This document shows positions 1 to 9,464 of a stretch of 64,000 nucleotides of DNA, piece after piece; the first letter of the stretch is position 1; the number at the start of each line of letters is the position of its first letter. The position numbers and the translations under genes were made by a program. Where the stretch lies: assembly GCA_943736015.1 (NCBI GenBank), contig OX031071.1:13612119-13676118 (forward strand), in the 5' to 3' direction. This DNA is from Tridacna crocea. Taxonomy: Eukaryota; Mollusca; Bivalvia; Cardiida; Cardiidae. A model generated the notes under the pieces. The model had not been told where the DNA came from. It made no database searches and worked only from the letters and a program-made list of their open reading frames with translations.

Positions 1-595
1 AATGTTTGGTAAATACGGACCCTGGTCAACAGCCGATAAGAACATAAGCTTCGTGGTGCTGTCTGTTACACCATTCCAAACTGTGCTGAATTATGTGTTA
101 TTTTTACCCTTTGTGGGCCTACATGTGTCAGGGAATGTGAGTGCATTTCTAGGCAGTATGTGTCTATGTTGCAAGCTTGCTTTTGTGTTTGGCAAGGGAA
201 TGTGTGTACTGAGTGTGTATGTTGTTCCTCTGTATGCCAGGTCCCATGTGCCTTTTTGTACATTCAAAATAGACCAGTCAGTATGTATATTTAAAGTTCA
301 CATATTTTTCAGATCATATTTTTATACCGCCAAATTTTGAATTTTGTAGCCACTATCCCACGTTGGATATAATGCATATAGTGCAAAGATTGTATACAAG
401 ATTTTAGTTGAGAAAAGAAACACTTCGGCAAAAGGAAAAATGTCTCTGGACGACAGTGTTTTTGCTTCCGTGTTTTCAAAGTAGTCTGCTGTACGAGGAT
501 ATAAAGTTATCAGCAGAAGATAATGAGTCACGTGCCGAATTGAGCCATGTTCTAGCACATGGGGGTTTTGTGCACCTCCTTGATGTATTACACCA
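1..595 (+). other. Region with one weak open frame, no firm gene
   Basis: No recognised domain. An open frame runs from an acceptor-like AG near 405 through 725. Its part before 596 (ending in residues HGGFVHLLDVLHHA) has a coding-like look, but the part after 596 lies in a separate inverted-repeat element, so any real exon must end near there. It could be a decayed exon or chance. I name no function. Confidence 0.2.
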
Positions 596-1002
596 TGCAT
601 CTTCGCAAGCCAAGGCTGACGATTCTCTACGTCGTTACACTACCCATGGCAGATCGAGCTTGATTTTTACATTCCCCCGATACGCTTTTTCATTGAATGC
701 AGCCAGCTCTAGCTGCAACGAATGAAATCGCTCGTAGCATTTCATCTTTGATAAAAATAGAACAAGGTCTCTACCTTTCGAATAGAAGGTAAACATGGAA
801 ACCCACGTGGATGTCTGCTAATCGCTTCATGTGTATTCGTAAGCGGTTTGTAAAACGATATTTCATTGGCTTTTAGAAATATGATGTAAAGGGGGGTAAT
901 AACCAGCATCTAATAGAGGGCGCATCGCAGGAATCTCGAAATCGGGCTCAGTCAGCCAAGGTAAGATACACGTAGAGATTGTAACCTTGGCTCGCGAAGA
1001 TG
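596..1002. mobile_element. ~407-bp terminal-inverted-repeat element with target duplication
   Basis: The left end (CATCTTCGCAAGCCAAGG) is repeated inverted at the right end (CCTTGGCTCGCGAAGATG, about 985-1002), and the inverted similarity extends some 35-40 bp inward (ATTCTCTACGT / ACGTAGAGAT). The heptamer TACACCA lies directly outside both ends (589-595 and 1003-1009), as expected of a target-site duplication; an eighth base differs (T/A). No coding capacity is seen, so this is a non-autonomous DNA element, plausibly hAT-like from the 7-8 bp duplication. Confidence 0.6.
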
Positions 1003-1046
1003 TACACCAAGCAAATCATAGCAAAATTATGGATCCATAAAACCAT

Positions 1047-1492
1047 TGTTGTTACAAACAATTGAATCCTGAGGTAGATAGGTCTTTTGACATGTCAAAC
1101 ATTTTACCAAAAGAAAAGAAGAATCGACGCAGGTCAGCCTGCACGGACCTTGCATTATACCAGGAAAATCTGGATCACAACATTCTGGGTCCATGCAATA
1201 TATTCTGTACAACAAATGGCTAAATCCTGAGGTAGACTGATCCTGTGCCATGTATAACATTTAGCTGCAGCAAAAAGTTTCGACAAGTCATCACATAATT
1301 CTAGATCCGTGAAATACATTTTGTGTAACAAAAATGGCTAAATTCTGAGGTAGACTGATCCTGTAACATGCAGAACATTTAGCCACAGCAAAAAGTTTCG
1401 ACGCAGGTCAGCCTGCGCGGACTGCGCAGGCTGACCTGCGTCGATACTTTTTGCAGATGCATTAAACCCCCTTTTCACAGAGCATGGCTCAT
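1047..1492. repeat. Tandem partial copies of the AAGCCCCC/GTCAGCCTGCGC repeat
   Basis: Two to three imperfect copies of a segment carrying 'CTGAGGTAGACTGATCCTG' and 'AAAAAGTTTCGAC'. The last copy contains a near-perfect palindrome (about 1395-1448, arms ACGCAGGTCAGCCTGCGC) and ends in GCATTAAACCCCCTTTTCAC. Related pieces occur at 6537, 24700, 25810, 38036, 49865 and 60826. Its internal TTAA is a recurrent insertion site of the TTAA-hairpin elements. Confidence 0.6.
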
Positions 1493-1810
1493 TATTATTT
1501 CTATATTATGTTGTTAGAGTCGAACACTTAACTAGTCAGATAGTTTTTACACCTGTATACAACAATAAAACATTGTTAAAAAGAGAAAAGCTTTTATTTA
1601 TACTTGCTCAACCTCGGTAACTCAGTACTTTGACTGTCTGGATTGGGTTGTGAGTTTGAATCACGGCTTTGCCATCTAAATTGAATTCTAGCGCTGATAG
1701 AAGTCAGTGAGACTGATTTCATACATCTTTCGTTTGAATTTTTTGTTTTGTTTCGTCTCTATTATATTTAGGATTCCAACTGTTGACTTAACAAGAATAT
1801 TAAGTGTAGA

Positions 1811-2000
1811 AGAGCACCAGATACAGGGAGTGACTTTGATTTCAAAAATGAAAATGTTAATTATTCTCCACTAAACCCTATGTTTTGGATATTCATTGGA
1901 ATCGGCTCGATGAAACGATTCGAATGAGTACCCACAACATAGGGTTTCAAAGAGAAATAGTGGATTTAGAAAACCATCACTTCCTTTTATCTGGAGCCCT
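1811..2000. mobile_element. ~190-bp foldback element, copy 1
   Basis: Inverted repeat: AGAGCACCAGATACAGGGAG at the left end against the complement of CTTTTATCTGGAGCCCT at the right, with a second inner inverted pair around the CCCTATGTT / AACATAGGG motifs. A second copy lies at 57646-57839 with a cleaner inner palindrome. No coding sequence. Confidence 0.6.
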
Positions 2001-2171
2001 GGTATAGTATTGGCAAAAAAAAAAACCCATCCCTGAAATACATCGAATACATGGATAGTTGCACTGCCCGTCGTGATGAAACTAAAAATACCCAGCCCGG
2101 GAAAACAGTGAAGCCCAATTTAATTCTTTACTTGACTTTACTGAAAGCATTTGCGGAAGTCTACTTCCATA

Positions 2172-2450
2172 TGGCTTGCAACACACGAAAAGGGTCATTC
2201 CGACATTTGCGTAAAGTGTCGTCTCGGATCAGCGTGTGCAGTCCGCACAGGCTAATCCGAGACGGCACTTCACGTTTTTATGTAATTTTCTGTTTTGCAC
2301 AAGTCCACTGTAGCACAAAATGTAATGTAGTCGTAAAGTGCCGTCCCGGATTAGCCTGCGCGGACTGCGCAGGCTAATCCTGGACGACACTTTACGCAAA
2401 TGTCCGAGTGCACCCTTTCGCGTGTTGCACTCCATATAGCACAACTTCTG
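2172..2450. mobile_element. Palindromic CGTAAAGTGTCGTC element, copy 1
   Basis: Long imperfect inverted repeat bounded by GCAACACACGAAAAGGG and CCCTTTCGCGTGTTGCAC. Each arm holds its own GC-rich foldback (GCAGTCCGCACAGGCTAATC type). Two more copies lie at 18541-18812 and 58836-59082. No coding capacity; a non-autonomous DNA element. Confidence 0.7.
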
Positions 2451-2507
2451 AATAAGCATTCATGTAAAAGGGTTAAAAACACTATAGGAAAAGGACAAAT
2501 TACATAC

Positions 2508-2624
2508 TTCGGTATACCTCAGATGATAGGAGCCTTCATATCCCTCGGCTGAAACTGGTGGAATGATATGCGTCAGATCGATGCGTTCGCCGCCCGGAAA
2601 TACGCCGGTATACCGTTCTGAAAA
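2508..2624 (-). CDS. Possible internal exon, unrecognised protein
   Basis: On the minus strand an acceptor (CCCTTTCAG) at 2625 and a donor (GAA|GTATGT) at 2508 bound 117 bases, 39 whole codons, open in the frame that reads FSERYTGVFPGGERIDLTHI and ends in HLRYTE. The composition (GERIDLTHIIPPVSAEGYEGSY) looks like conserved globular protein, unlike surrounding repeat translations. The frame is also open upstream to 2750, so the acceptor is not certain. I do not recognise the family and see no partner exon in the window. Confidence 0.35.
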
Positions 2625-2750
2625 CTGAAAGGGTCCTCTTACAAAAGAAAACTTGAGTTTCAATTTTCTTTCAAAATCTTTCTTACAATATTTCAGTTGA
2701 CAAACAGTTCGTACATTCATTTTTGTGGTATTTGTCGAAGACAATACCAC

Positions 2751-3470
2751 TATGAGTTCAAGATTGAATTTTGATAACCATGTATCTTATTTTGTGCAAA
2801 GCCGAAGGAAATAAACCCAGTTAAACTCATTTTTTCTCAGGCAAATGAGTTTTTCGGTGGCACTCAGATATGTAATTTTAAATGGCATATTAAAATACAT
2901 AGGGCGAGGCCATCGATCGTTGAGATACTTATTTTTTATTGAAAATAGCTTCTATCGCTCATAGCCTTTTATTGGCGTAATGATACAAATTTGCCTACTG
3001 ACGACAGACTTTTTCGTTCCAAAACCAATTCGTTACATGGCTTGTTCGTCCTATGATTGCGCGCTACTCCATTTGATTGCTCATGAATATTTATCGATCG
3101 AAGTAATTGATTGTAATGTTGGAAATTAAATTTAAAAGGCTAAAGATATTTCAAAATTATATTTTTATGGTACGTGAGTACTCTCCCTTCAACCAAAGGG
3201 GTATTCATTTGCTTAGTGGGTTGACTTTTAAGCCAGTATTTGAACTACATGTATATGTCTCTTTTTCTTTCAAACTATTAATTCCACACAATGGGTTTCT
3301 TGACAAATACGACTTCAGCGTTCTCAACGCTTTGATTTAAGGTGGTTTATCAATTTCGATTAAATTTTTCACCGACAAATAGACAGATGTAAAAAGTTTC
3401 ATCGGGGTTGTTTATGTCGTTGCTAAACAACTGTCAATGGTGCGCTATATATAGAATCACGTGATTCTCA
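2751..3470. other. No recognisable feature
   Basis: AT-rich sequence with short chance frames; no repeat family member or exon recognised. Confidence 0.4.
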
Positions 3471-3477
3471 TTTCAAA

Positions 3478-3690
3478 ATGGAAATCTCCTTGATACGGAC
3501 GAGGTTAGATGTAGGTACGGAATCGGCCGAGTTGCGACGAGTGGTGAAAAACGGTGGAAGATTGGGTTTCGTATCGTGCGGGCCGGTTTCTTTGACCATC
3601 ATAGCAAGGCTTCGTTCTTTGGTGGTTGGCTGCAAGACTTGCAGAGGGACTAAATTCAGGAGTCACATTATACAATTTCTTAATCTATAG
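3478..3690 (+). CDS. Weak 70-codon open frame with TATA-like box
   Basis: An ATG in good context (TCAAAATGG) lies about 30 bases after TATATATAG and an E-box/CACGTG, which resembles a small promoter and first exon. The product (starting MEISLIRTRLDVGTESAELR) matches no family known to me, and the frame's end runs into a palindromic repeat. It could be a chance frame. Confidence 0.15.
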   Translation: MEISLIRTRLDVGTESAELRRVVKNGGRLGFVSCGPVSLTIIARLRSLVVGCKTCRGTKFRSHIIQFLNL

Positions 3691-3853
3691 AACAAAACTA
3701 TTATTTCAAAGTCACACAATTTCTTATTCTTAAACCGAATGGTTTAGCCGAAAATAGGTTGCGTGACTTTGAAATTTAGAAAATCCTTTAGAATTGGAAT
3801 AAGAAAGCTATAAAGAATGGTTTGTGAATAAGGAAGCAGGTTGCGTTTGGCGT

Positions 3854-3934
3854 ATCGTCGGTTTACTTCAAAAACCTCGTAACTACAGCTTGGAACAAGC
3901 TGTAGTTACGATGTTTTTGAAGTAAACCGACGAT
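3854..3934. repeat. Near-perfect 81-bp palindrome
   Basis: Arms of about 37 bases (ATCGTCGGTTTACTTCAAAA and its complement, through ACTACAGCTTG) meet at TTGGAACAAG, with a single mismatch (CCTCG / CGATG). It adjoins a second inverted arrangement (3690-3850, motifs TTTCAAAGTCACRCAA and CGAATGGTTTAG), so the two may be one element of about 250 bp. Confidence 0.7.
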
Positions 3935-4463
3935 ATTGATTTGCAGACCTTGCTGGGCACGAGTCAGTTTAAGTGTGACATAATACAATATTTCATAACC
4001 AATACATTTATTAAATAATGTAATTTTGTGTCGCAAATCAAATGTCCTTCGTTATATACGTGCCACATGATTTTGGCATTTACACAAAAAACACATGAGA
4101 ATGATCTCCCTGTAAGTGACATATTCAAAGTAAAGGTTGGAATGTGACATTGACTTCACTGTGACCTGTACAGCACTGCCTTCTATATGACTTTTATTTG
4201 TCTGAAAGCAAACCGACTGAAAACAAAACTGGTACACGTAACAACATCGTAGCAAAGAAAAAAGATGGTGCCCGTTACAACCAGGATTTCTTTCTGCCAT
4301 AACACGAATTAAAAATAGCTTTGAGCACACACAATGTTTTTTATCTATTAATTTTTTAGTTAAATGAAAGCATTTACAATTTACTTGTCAAAAGTTCCGT
4401 GGGTTTTACATTTAATATAATAACAGGGTCTAATCGCCCTGGGCACGGTTTCACGAGAAAATA
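3935..4463. other. No recognisable feature
   Basis: Only short chance frames; nothing supported. Confidence 0.4.
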
Positions 4464-4692
4464 TTAAACCATTACCACACAATCCCTACTTTTGACGCCC
4501 CTGAGGAAGAAGCCTTTTGAAAACACTGTAGGAAAAGGAGAAAATGCTGGTAACCAGCATTTTCTCCTTTTCCCACAGTGTTTTCTACCCTTCATAAAAC
4601 AAATTTCAAATTTTCAGTCACTTTTATTTTGTCGTCTGCAAATACTTTCGATTTGGACAAGCCTAAAATAATGTCGTTTGGTAATGGGTTAA
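4464..4692. mobile_element. TTAA-hairpin element, subfamily A (type description)
   Basis: Bounded by TTAA on both sides (4464-4467, 4689-4692). Layout of subfamily A: a left end of type CCATTACCACACAATCCC, then TTTTGACGCCCCTGAG and AAGCCTTT; a central hairpin of arms GAAAACAYTGTGGGAAAAGG + AGAAAATGCTGG meeting at a GTTACC/GGTAACC core; then a right half with TTTATTTTGTCGTCTGCAAA, CAATTTGGACCAGTCTAAAA and a right end GTYTGGTAAAGAGTTAA. The two extremities are related inverted repeats (TTAACYCWTTACCAMAC). No coding sequence. TTAA targets and CCC/CTC next to them are typical of piggyBac-type elements (inference). In this copy the hairpin has one mismatch (TGTAGG/CCCACA). Confidence 0.85.
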
Positions 4693-5156
4693 GTCCCTTA
4701 TTTTGTTAAAATCAGCTGACGGACTAATTTTACACTTTTAAAAGTCGTTACTTTGGACACATTTTACTGGTATTAACAGACATAACTAAGATCTCAAATC
4801 TGTGTTTAAGATATTTCAGACTGAACTTGATAAAATAAACGGAATAAACTAAAGTTACAGACTTGAGTCCATTGTTAAGCCGAGTTGAGCCTGAAATATT
4901 GTGTCAACGAAGGATTTGGGAACGTTACTATTTAAGTCTGCTATTGTTATACAAATTTGAGCAAAATAGGAAACTTAAGGATTTTCTTGAAACTAAGCCC
5001 AGACAATAAAGAGGATAGTAGCTATTGTGATGTATTTTATAGAATAGAAACAAACTGAAACGGACTTTGCCATTACGTATCTATAGATAGGACCTTGCAG
5101 TGCAACATGGATTTTTTTTTTTACCAAGCGCCGTAAAGCTTACAGAAACTCGCCTG

Positions 5157-5160
<4 letters not shown>
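4693..5160. other. No recognisable feature
   Basis: AT-rich; no exon or repeat recognised. Confidence 0.4.

Positions 5161-5195
<35 letters not shown>
5161..5195. repeat. (TC)n microsatellite
   Basis: Pure run of about 14 CT units with one interruption, about 20-55 bases beyond the stop codon of the ankyrin exon, so probably inside its 3'UTR. Confidence 0.9.
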
Positions 5196-5215
5196 TCTGC
5201 TTGCTTATTTATTCA

Positions 5216-5812
5216 TCAAAAGAAACAGAACTTTACACTTGATGAATGTGGAGTGATACGCTCAAAACCGTCATACAAAACGGAAAAATCTACGCCAGAC
5301 AAATTAGCACCATGTTGTGCAAACAACTGCACTACTTTTTTGTTTCTCCGTTTCGCTGCATACATAACAGGTGTCGCCCCTGAACTGTCTTGAGAGTCAA
5401 TAAACGCCTCTTTTGATAACAAATACTCTAGAATCTTTTTATCACCACGTAAGGCCGCCATATGCAATAACGTACAGTCCTTTGGGAGACCTTCCGGCTT
5501 CCCCATTTTAATATTTACGTCAATTCCAGAACTCAAGTACACTTTCAACAACTTTCTAGATCCTCGAAGAGCGCATGCGTGCACCGGTGTCCATCCATCA
5601 AGGTCTGTTGTCAATATATCACAAGCTAAAGATCTGTGCTTTTTAATCAATGTTTTTATTTGGCGTATTAGTTTTGTTTCCTCATTGCGCATGAGCGCCA
5701 TGACGGCCATTGCAAGCTGTGTTTCTGTGCCGCCAAGTGTTTCCAAACATCCGGTTTTGACGACTTTGGCCCAACCCGTCATGTTGTGTGCTCTTGAGAC
5801 CGTATACTGTGT
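5216..5812 (-). CDS. Ankyrin-repeat protein, terminal exon
   Basis: The exon follows a good minus-strand acceptor (TTCTTTGTTTCAG, ending at 5813) and runs to a TGA at 5216-5218. The first ATG after the acceptor (5782-5780, MTGWAKVV) would give 188 residues, but the frame is open back to the splice site, so the exon may be internal with an earlier start. Three ankyrin repeats are visible, numbered from that ATG: about 62-91 (DGWTPVHACALRG), 102-130 (CTLLHMAALRGDKKILEYLL) and 135-164 (GATPVMYAAKRRNKKVVQLF). A charged helix-rich stretch precedes them (IRQIKTLIKKHRSL). Ankyrin repeats are protein-binding scaffolds; partner and location cannot be told. Upstream exons were not found. Confidence 0.75.
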   Translation of the reverse strand, partial: TQYTVSRAHNMTGWAKVVKTGCLETLGGTETQLAMAVMALMRNEETKLIRQIKTLIKKHRSLACDILTTDLDGWTPVHACALRGSRKLLKVYLSSGIDVNIKMGKPEGLPKDCTLLHMAALRGDKKILEYLLSKEAFIDSQDSSGATPVMYAAKRRNKKVVQLFAQHGANLSGVDFSVLYDGFERITPHSSSVKFCFF

Positions 5813-6536
5813 CTGAAACAAAGAAAAGAAGAATCGAATGGTAGAATCTCGAACCAGCGAAAAATAGAAAAAGAGGATCGAAAAGACGATATGATGTCCT
5901 AAACTGCATACGGACTACACTCAGCTTGGTTTCATATCTACTTGTTAAACATATTACATTATTATATTAATCCACAGCTCATTAAAAAAAACAGTTATTA
6001 CCCGCTCCAAATTTTTTTACATATGCATTAAAGGTGGGTATTTAGAATTTTCACATCACGCCAAATTAAAAAATAGATACAAACATCACTGAAATTTATA
6101 TGAAAAAAAAAAAAAATACAAATCATCAAAAATTAAAAATCATAAAATTACATTTTTTTTAATGGTATTCCCTTAAAAGGCTACATACTCTTAAGCTATA
6201 TTAAGATTTCCCGCCAAAAATCAAAAAAGCATTGTGGGAATGTTAGGTGACTGGCATGTGACTGATCAATGACGCTTAAATTCGTTAACATAGCAAGCAT
6301 GTAATTATTTTCTATAATGTCTATTTCCAGTATGTAAATGAGCTCATTTAAAAATAGACCGTGTTTCCCGTCGGTGTCGACATGGGCTGTAGTAAATCTC
6401 TAATTTGTCTTATTGTCGGATAGTTTTCGACTGCTGAGGTTTTAGGAATGAAAATCATAAGGCTTTGGGAGTATAAGGATGATTTTTATGTATTTTTGAC
6501 AGAAAAATGCGTCCCAAAATCTAAAGGGCCATCTTT
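5813..6536. other. AT-rich region upstream of the ankyrin exon
   Basis: Presumed intron or 5' flank of the ankyrin gene (minus strand). Contains A/T homopolymers; no exon recognised. Confidence 0.35.
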
Positions 6537-6836
6537 AAGCCCCCTTTTCACAGAGTATGGTTTAATAAATCTTCCCTATTTATATATGAACCATCATTCT
6601 CTGTGAAAATGGGGCTTAATACCTTTACGAACAGTAACGACCAGGTCAGCTTGCGCAATCCGCGTAGTCCGCGCAGGCTGACCTGGGCCGAAACTTTTCG
6701 AGGCTATTAGTCACTGATTTTCTGCATGTCAAAGGACAAGGGTACCTCATGATTCATTAGGTTGTTACACAAGACGGATATCAGGGATGTAGAATACTGT
6801 GATGACTTTACTGGTACCATGAATAACAGAGATGCT
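6537..6836. repeat. AAGCCCCC/GTCAGCCTGCGC repeat with inverted ends
   Basis: AAGCCCCCTTTTCACAGAG (6537) faces its complement CTCTGTGAAAATGGGGCTTA (6600-6619). Then a GC-rich foldback follows (CCAGGTCAGCTTGCGC ... GCGCAGGCTGACCTGG). A TTAA-hairpin element starts in its right part at 6837. Confidence 0.55.
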
Positions 6837-7067
6837 TTAACCCATTACCACACAATCCCTACTTTTGACGCCCCTCGAGAAAGAAGCCTTTTGAAAACAC
6901 TGTGGGAAAAGGAGAAAATGCTGGTAACCAGCATTTTCTCCATTTCCCACAGTGTTTTCTACCCTTCCCAGAACAAATTTCAATTTTTCAGTCACCTATA
7001 TTTTGTCGTCTGCAAATGCTCTCAATTTGGACCAGTCTTAATTTTTTCTCGTGTGGTAAAGAGTTAA
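6837..7067. mobile_element. TTAA-hairpin element, subfamily A
   Basis: TTAA at both ends; intact hairpin. The right TTAA continues directly as GCCCCCTTTTGTCAGAGC, the end of the AAGCCCCC repeat, so the element sits inside a copy of that repeat. Confidence 0.85.
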
Positions 7068-7226
7068 GCCCCCTTTTGTCAGAGCAAGACTCGTACACGT
7101 ACAGAGACAAACAATGCTGTGTGTAGAACGGAAGAGAGAGACATTATAATAGAATAATGCGGAATAAATCTCAAACAATGGGACGTGTTGTTCCCATTTC
7201 CTTGTACGCATTTAGAATTTGCGATC

Positions 7227-7636
7227 TTAACTCTTTACCAAACGACAAAATTTTAGACTGGTCCAAATTCAAAGCACTTGCAGACGACAAAATCAAAGTA
7301 ACTTAAAATGTGAAATTTGTTTCTAGTAGGACAGAAAGCATTGTGGGAAAGGGAGAAAATGCTGGTTACAAAATAAACGTAACTCAAAATAAACGTAACT
7401 CAAAATTTGTTTCTTGCAGAGTAGAAAACATTGTGGGAAAGGGAGAAAATGCTGGTTACAAAATAAACATAACTCAAAATAAACGTAACTCAAAATTTGT
7501 TTCTAGCAGGGTACAAAACATTGTGGGAAAAAGGAGAAAATGCTGGTTACCAGCATTTTCTCCTTTTCCCACAGTGTTTTCAAAAGGCTTCAATCTCAGG
7601 GTCGTAAAAACCAGGGATTGTTCGGTAAAGGGTTAA
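7227..7636. mobile_element. TTAA-hairpin element with a 90-bp internal triplication
   Basis: Outer TTAA sites at 7227 and 7633. Between them the left hairpin arm with its flank (TTTGTTTCTAGCAGGGTA ... GAGAAAATGCTGGTTACA) occurs three times at a period of 90 bases (marker TTTGTTTCT near 7316, 7406 and 7496). Only the third arm is followed by its complementary right arm. Confidence 0.85.
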
Positions 7637-7660
7637 GCCTTCTCCCGCTAAACAAATCAA

Positions 7661-7875
7661 ATGTGTCCGTGGATGTAAGGTGGAGCGTCGGCCTCGTAAC
7701 CAAAAGGTCCCGAGTTCGAGACCCGGGAGAAGGTGTCAATTTTTGGGATTTGTCTGTGGCCCACGCATTCGGCGCGAGTACTGGTGCAGTTCCCAGGAAG
7801 CAGAATCGAGAGAGATTAGTATAAGTTGTAAGAACTTGTTTCTCAATCGATGTAAAATAGATATGTTTAATCTTA
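7661..7875 (+). mobile_element. tRNA-derived SINE, copy 1
   Basis: The head has an A-box-like GTAAGGTGGAGCGTCGG and a B-box GAGTTCGAGACCC, with an anticodon-loop-like CTCGTAACC as in tRNA-Thr(CGT). The body continues through GGCCCACGCATTCGGCGCGA and CAGGAAGCAGAATCGAGAGA to TTTCTCAATCGATGTAAAAT. A second copy at 31639 has a better B-box. Confidence 0.75.
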
Positions 7876-7957
7876 ATAAAACTTTAAAGCCGTTTTCAAA
7901 AAATCAAAATTTTACCATTTCAACGGTATTCTTTTCGGGAAAGACGTCTCCTTATCC

Positions 7958-8019
7958 GACAGTGCAGATCAAAGATCAGACTGCACGTTCTGTGCAATCT
8001 GATCTTGGTCTACACTGTC
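7958..8019. repeat. GATC-rich palindrome
   Basis: GACAGTG-CAGATCAAAGATCAG faces CTGATCTTGGTCTACACTGTC across CTGCACGTTCTGTGCA. One of at least seven related palindromes in the window. Confidence 0.7.
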
Positions 8020-8339
8020 TGCTGGTGGTCAGTGAGTCGCGATTAGCAGCCTGTGGGTTAAAATAAATAGATGTAGAAATATTGCAGGAAAATGAACAAT
8101 TAAACAGTATAGCTACTCTTCCAACAGTATTTCCCATTCCATGGAAGAGGCACTATATTCCAACGTTTTTTTTTCTATAGTTAATGATAACCGTTTTGGG
8201 TTGATTTACAAAGAAGTCTGTGGGATAATGGATTAATTCTTAAAGAGCCTAGTACAACATCAGGTGCATGTGCTGAAAGCGTAGACTAAGATCAGACCGC
8301 AAAAATAAAGCGTGCCAGCTCACCCACACACCACAATTT

Positions 8340-8412
8340 AGTTTCCTACCGACCGTTGAACTCAACTATATAAAAAGCCGGCGTCCCGTCGTTCTTTGTC
8401 GTAAATTCCAGG
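8340..8412 (+). repeat. TATA-containing duplicated segment, copy 1
   Basis: TTTCCTACCGACCGTTGAAC followed by TCAACTATATAAAAAGCC and GTCCCGTCG; it recurs at 8882-8955. It looks like a core-promoter segment carried by a repeat. No gene follows it. Confidence 0.45.
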
Positions 8413-8423
8413 ATTTTACCCAT

Positions 8424-8651
8424 TTAACCCTTTCCCAAACAAGCCCAGGTTTTTAGGTGTCTGCAGTAAAAGTATTTTGAAAACACTGTGGGAAAAGGAG
8501 AAATTGCTCGTAACGAGCAATTTCTCCTTTTCCCACAGTGTTTTCTACCCTTTTTGAGAACTTTCTGCCACTTTCTCAATATCTAAAATTGTCGTATGCA
8601 AACTCTTTCAGTTTGGAAGAGTCCAAAATTTGTCGTTTGGAAAAGGGTTAA
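8424..8651. mobile_element. TTAA-hairpin element, subfamily B (type description)
   Basis: TTAA at both ends. Subfamily B has left end CCCTTTCCCAAACAAGCCC, then GGTTTTTAGGTGTCTGCAG; hairpin arms GTGGGAAAAGGAGAAATTGC with core TCGTAACGAG instead of GGTTACC; right half TGAGAACTTTCTGCC, GTCGTATGCAAACTCTTTC and CAAAATTTGTCGTTTGG. Confidence 0.85.
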
Positions 8652-8672
8652 TGCAGACTATAGATCTATGTA

Positions 8673-8880
8673 ATAATTTACCACACGACAAAAATTTAGA
8701 TTTTTCCAAATTCAAAGCATTTGCAGACGACAAAAAAATATGTGTCTAACAAAATAAAATGTGTTTACGTTGTAATAGAAAACGTTGTGGATAAAAGGAG
8801 AAAATGCTGGTTACCAGCATTTTCTCCTTTTTCCACAACGTTTTCAATAGCTTTCATTTTCAGGATCGTTAAAATTCAGG
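8673..8880. mobile_element. TTAA-hairpin element, A-like, right end lost
   Basis: The left TTAA is decayed (ATAATTTACC) and the right end breaks off into the TATA-containing segment. Both hairpin arms carry the same change (AACGTTGTGG / CCACAACGTT instead of ACATTGTGG). Confidence 0.7.
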
Positions 8881-8881
8881 T

Positions 8882-8955
8882 TCGTTTTCTACCGTCCGTT
8901 GAACTCAACTATTTAAAGCCTGCGCCCCGTCGTGTGTTGTCGTGATTCCGGGATT
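8882..8955 (+). repeat. TATA-containing duplicated segment, copy 2
   Basis: TTTTCTACCGTCCGTTGAAC, TCAACTATTTAAAGCCTGC, CCCCGTCG; same order as 8340-8412. Confidence 0.45.
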
Positions 8956-8980
8956 TAAACAGTTTCAGTGCACGCCATGT

Positions 8981-9178
8981 GTAACTCTTTATCAAACGAC
9001 AAAATTTTTGACTTGTCCAAATCGAAAACACTTGCAGACGATAAATAAATGTGCCTAAGAAAAGGAAATTTAGTTAGGAAGTAATCGAAAACATGTGGGA
9101 AAAGGAGAAAATGCTGCTTACCAGCGTTTTCTCCTATTTCCACGTTTTCAAGAGTTTGCACATATTAAAAGTCGAAAG
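8981..9178. mobile_element. TTAA-hairpin element, A-like, decayed
   Basis: Starts GTAACTCTTTATCAAACGAC; hairpin shortened (ATGCTGCTTACCAGCG); no right TTAA. Confidence 0.6.
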
Positions 9179-9235
9179 CTTACCAAGACTGGCTGAATAA
9201 CCTTTACGAAACAGATGAAATAGGGGTCTCAGACC

Positions 9236-9464
9236 TTAACCCATTACCACACAATCCCTACTTTTGACGCCCCTAAGAAAGAAGCCTTTAGAAAATACTA
9301 TGGGAAAAGGAGAAAATGCTGGTAACCAGCATTTACTCCTTTTCTCACAGTGTTTTCTACCCATCCCAGAACAAATTTCTTTTTTTTAGTCACCTTTATT
9401 TTGTCCTCTGCAAATGATTTCAACTTGGACCAGACTAAAATATTGTCGTTTGGTAATGAGTAAA
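9236..9464. mobile_element. TTAA-hairpin element, subfamily A
   Basis: Left TTAA intact; right one decayed to GTAA. Hairpin with few mismatches. Confidence 0.8.

Noticed and set aside
7310..7640. Long open frame of 108 codons with a threefold repeated protein segment (VGKGENAGYKIN)
   Set aside because: It is a translation of the triplicated hairpin arm of a transposable element; the same VGKGENAG string appears in dozens of frames over the window.
7670..7740. tRNA-Thr gene
   Set aside because: It is tRNA-like only in the boxes; a second copy at 31639 with a (TAAAC)n tail shows it to be a SINE.
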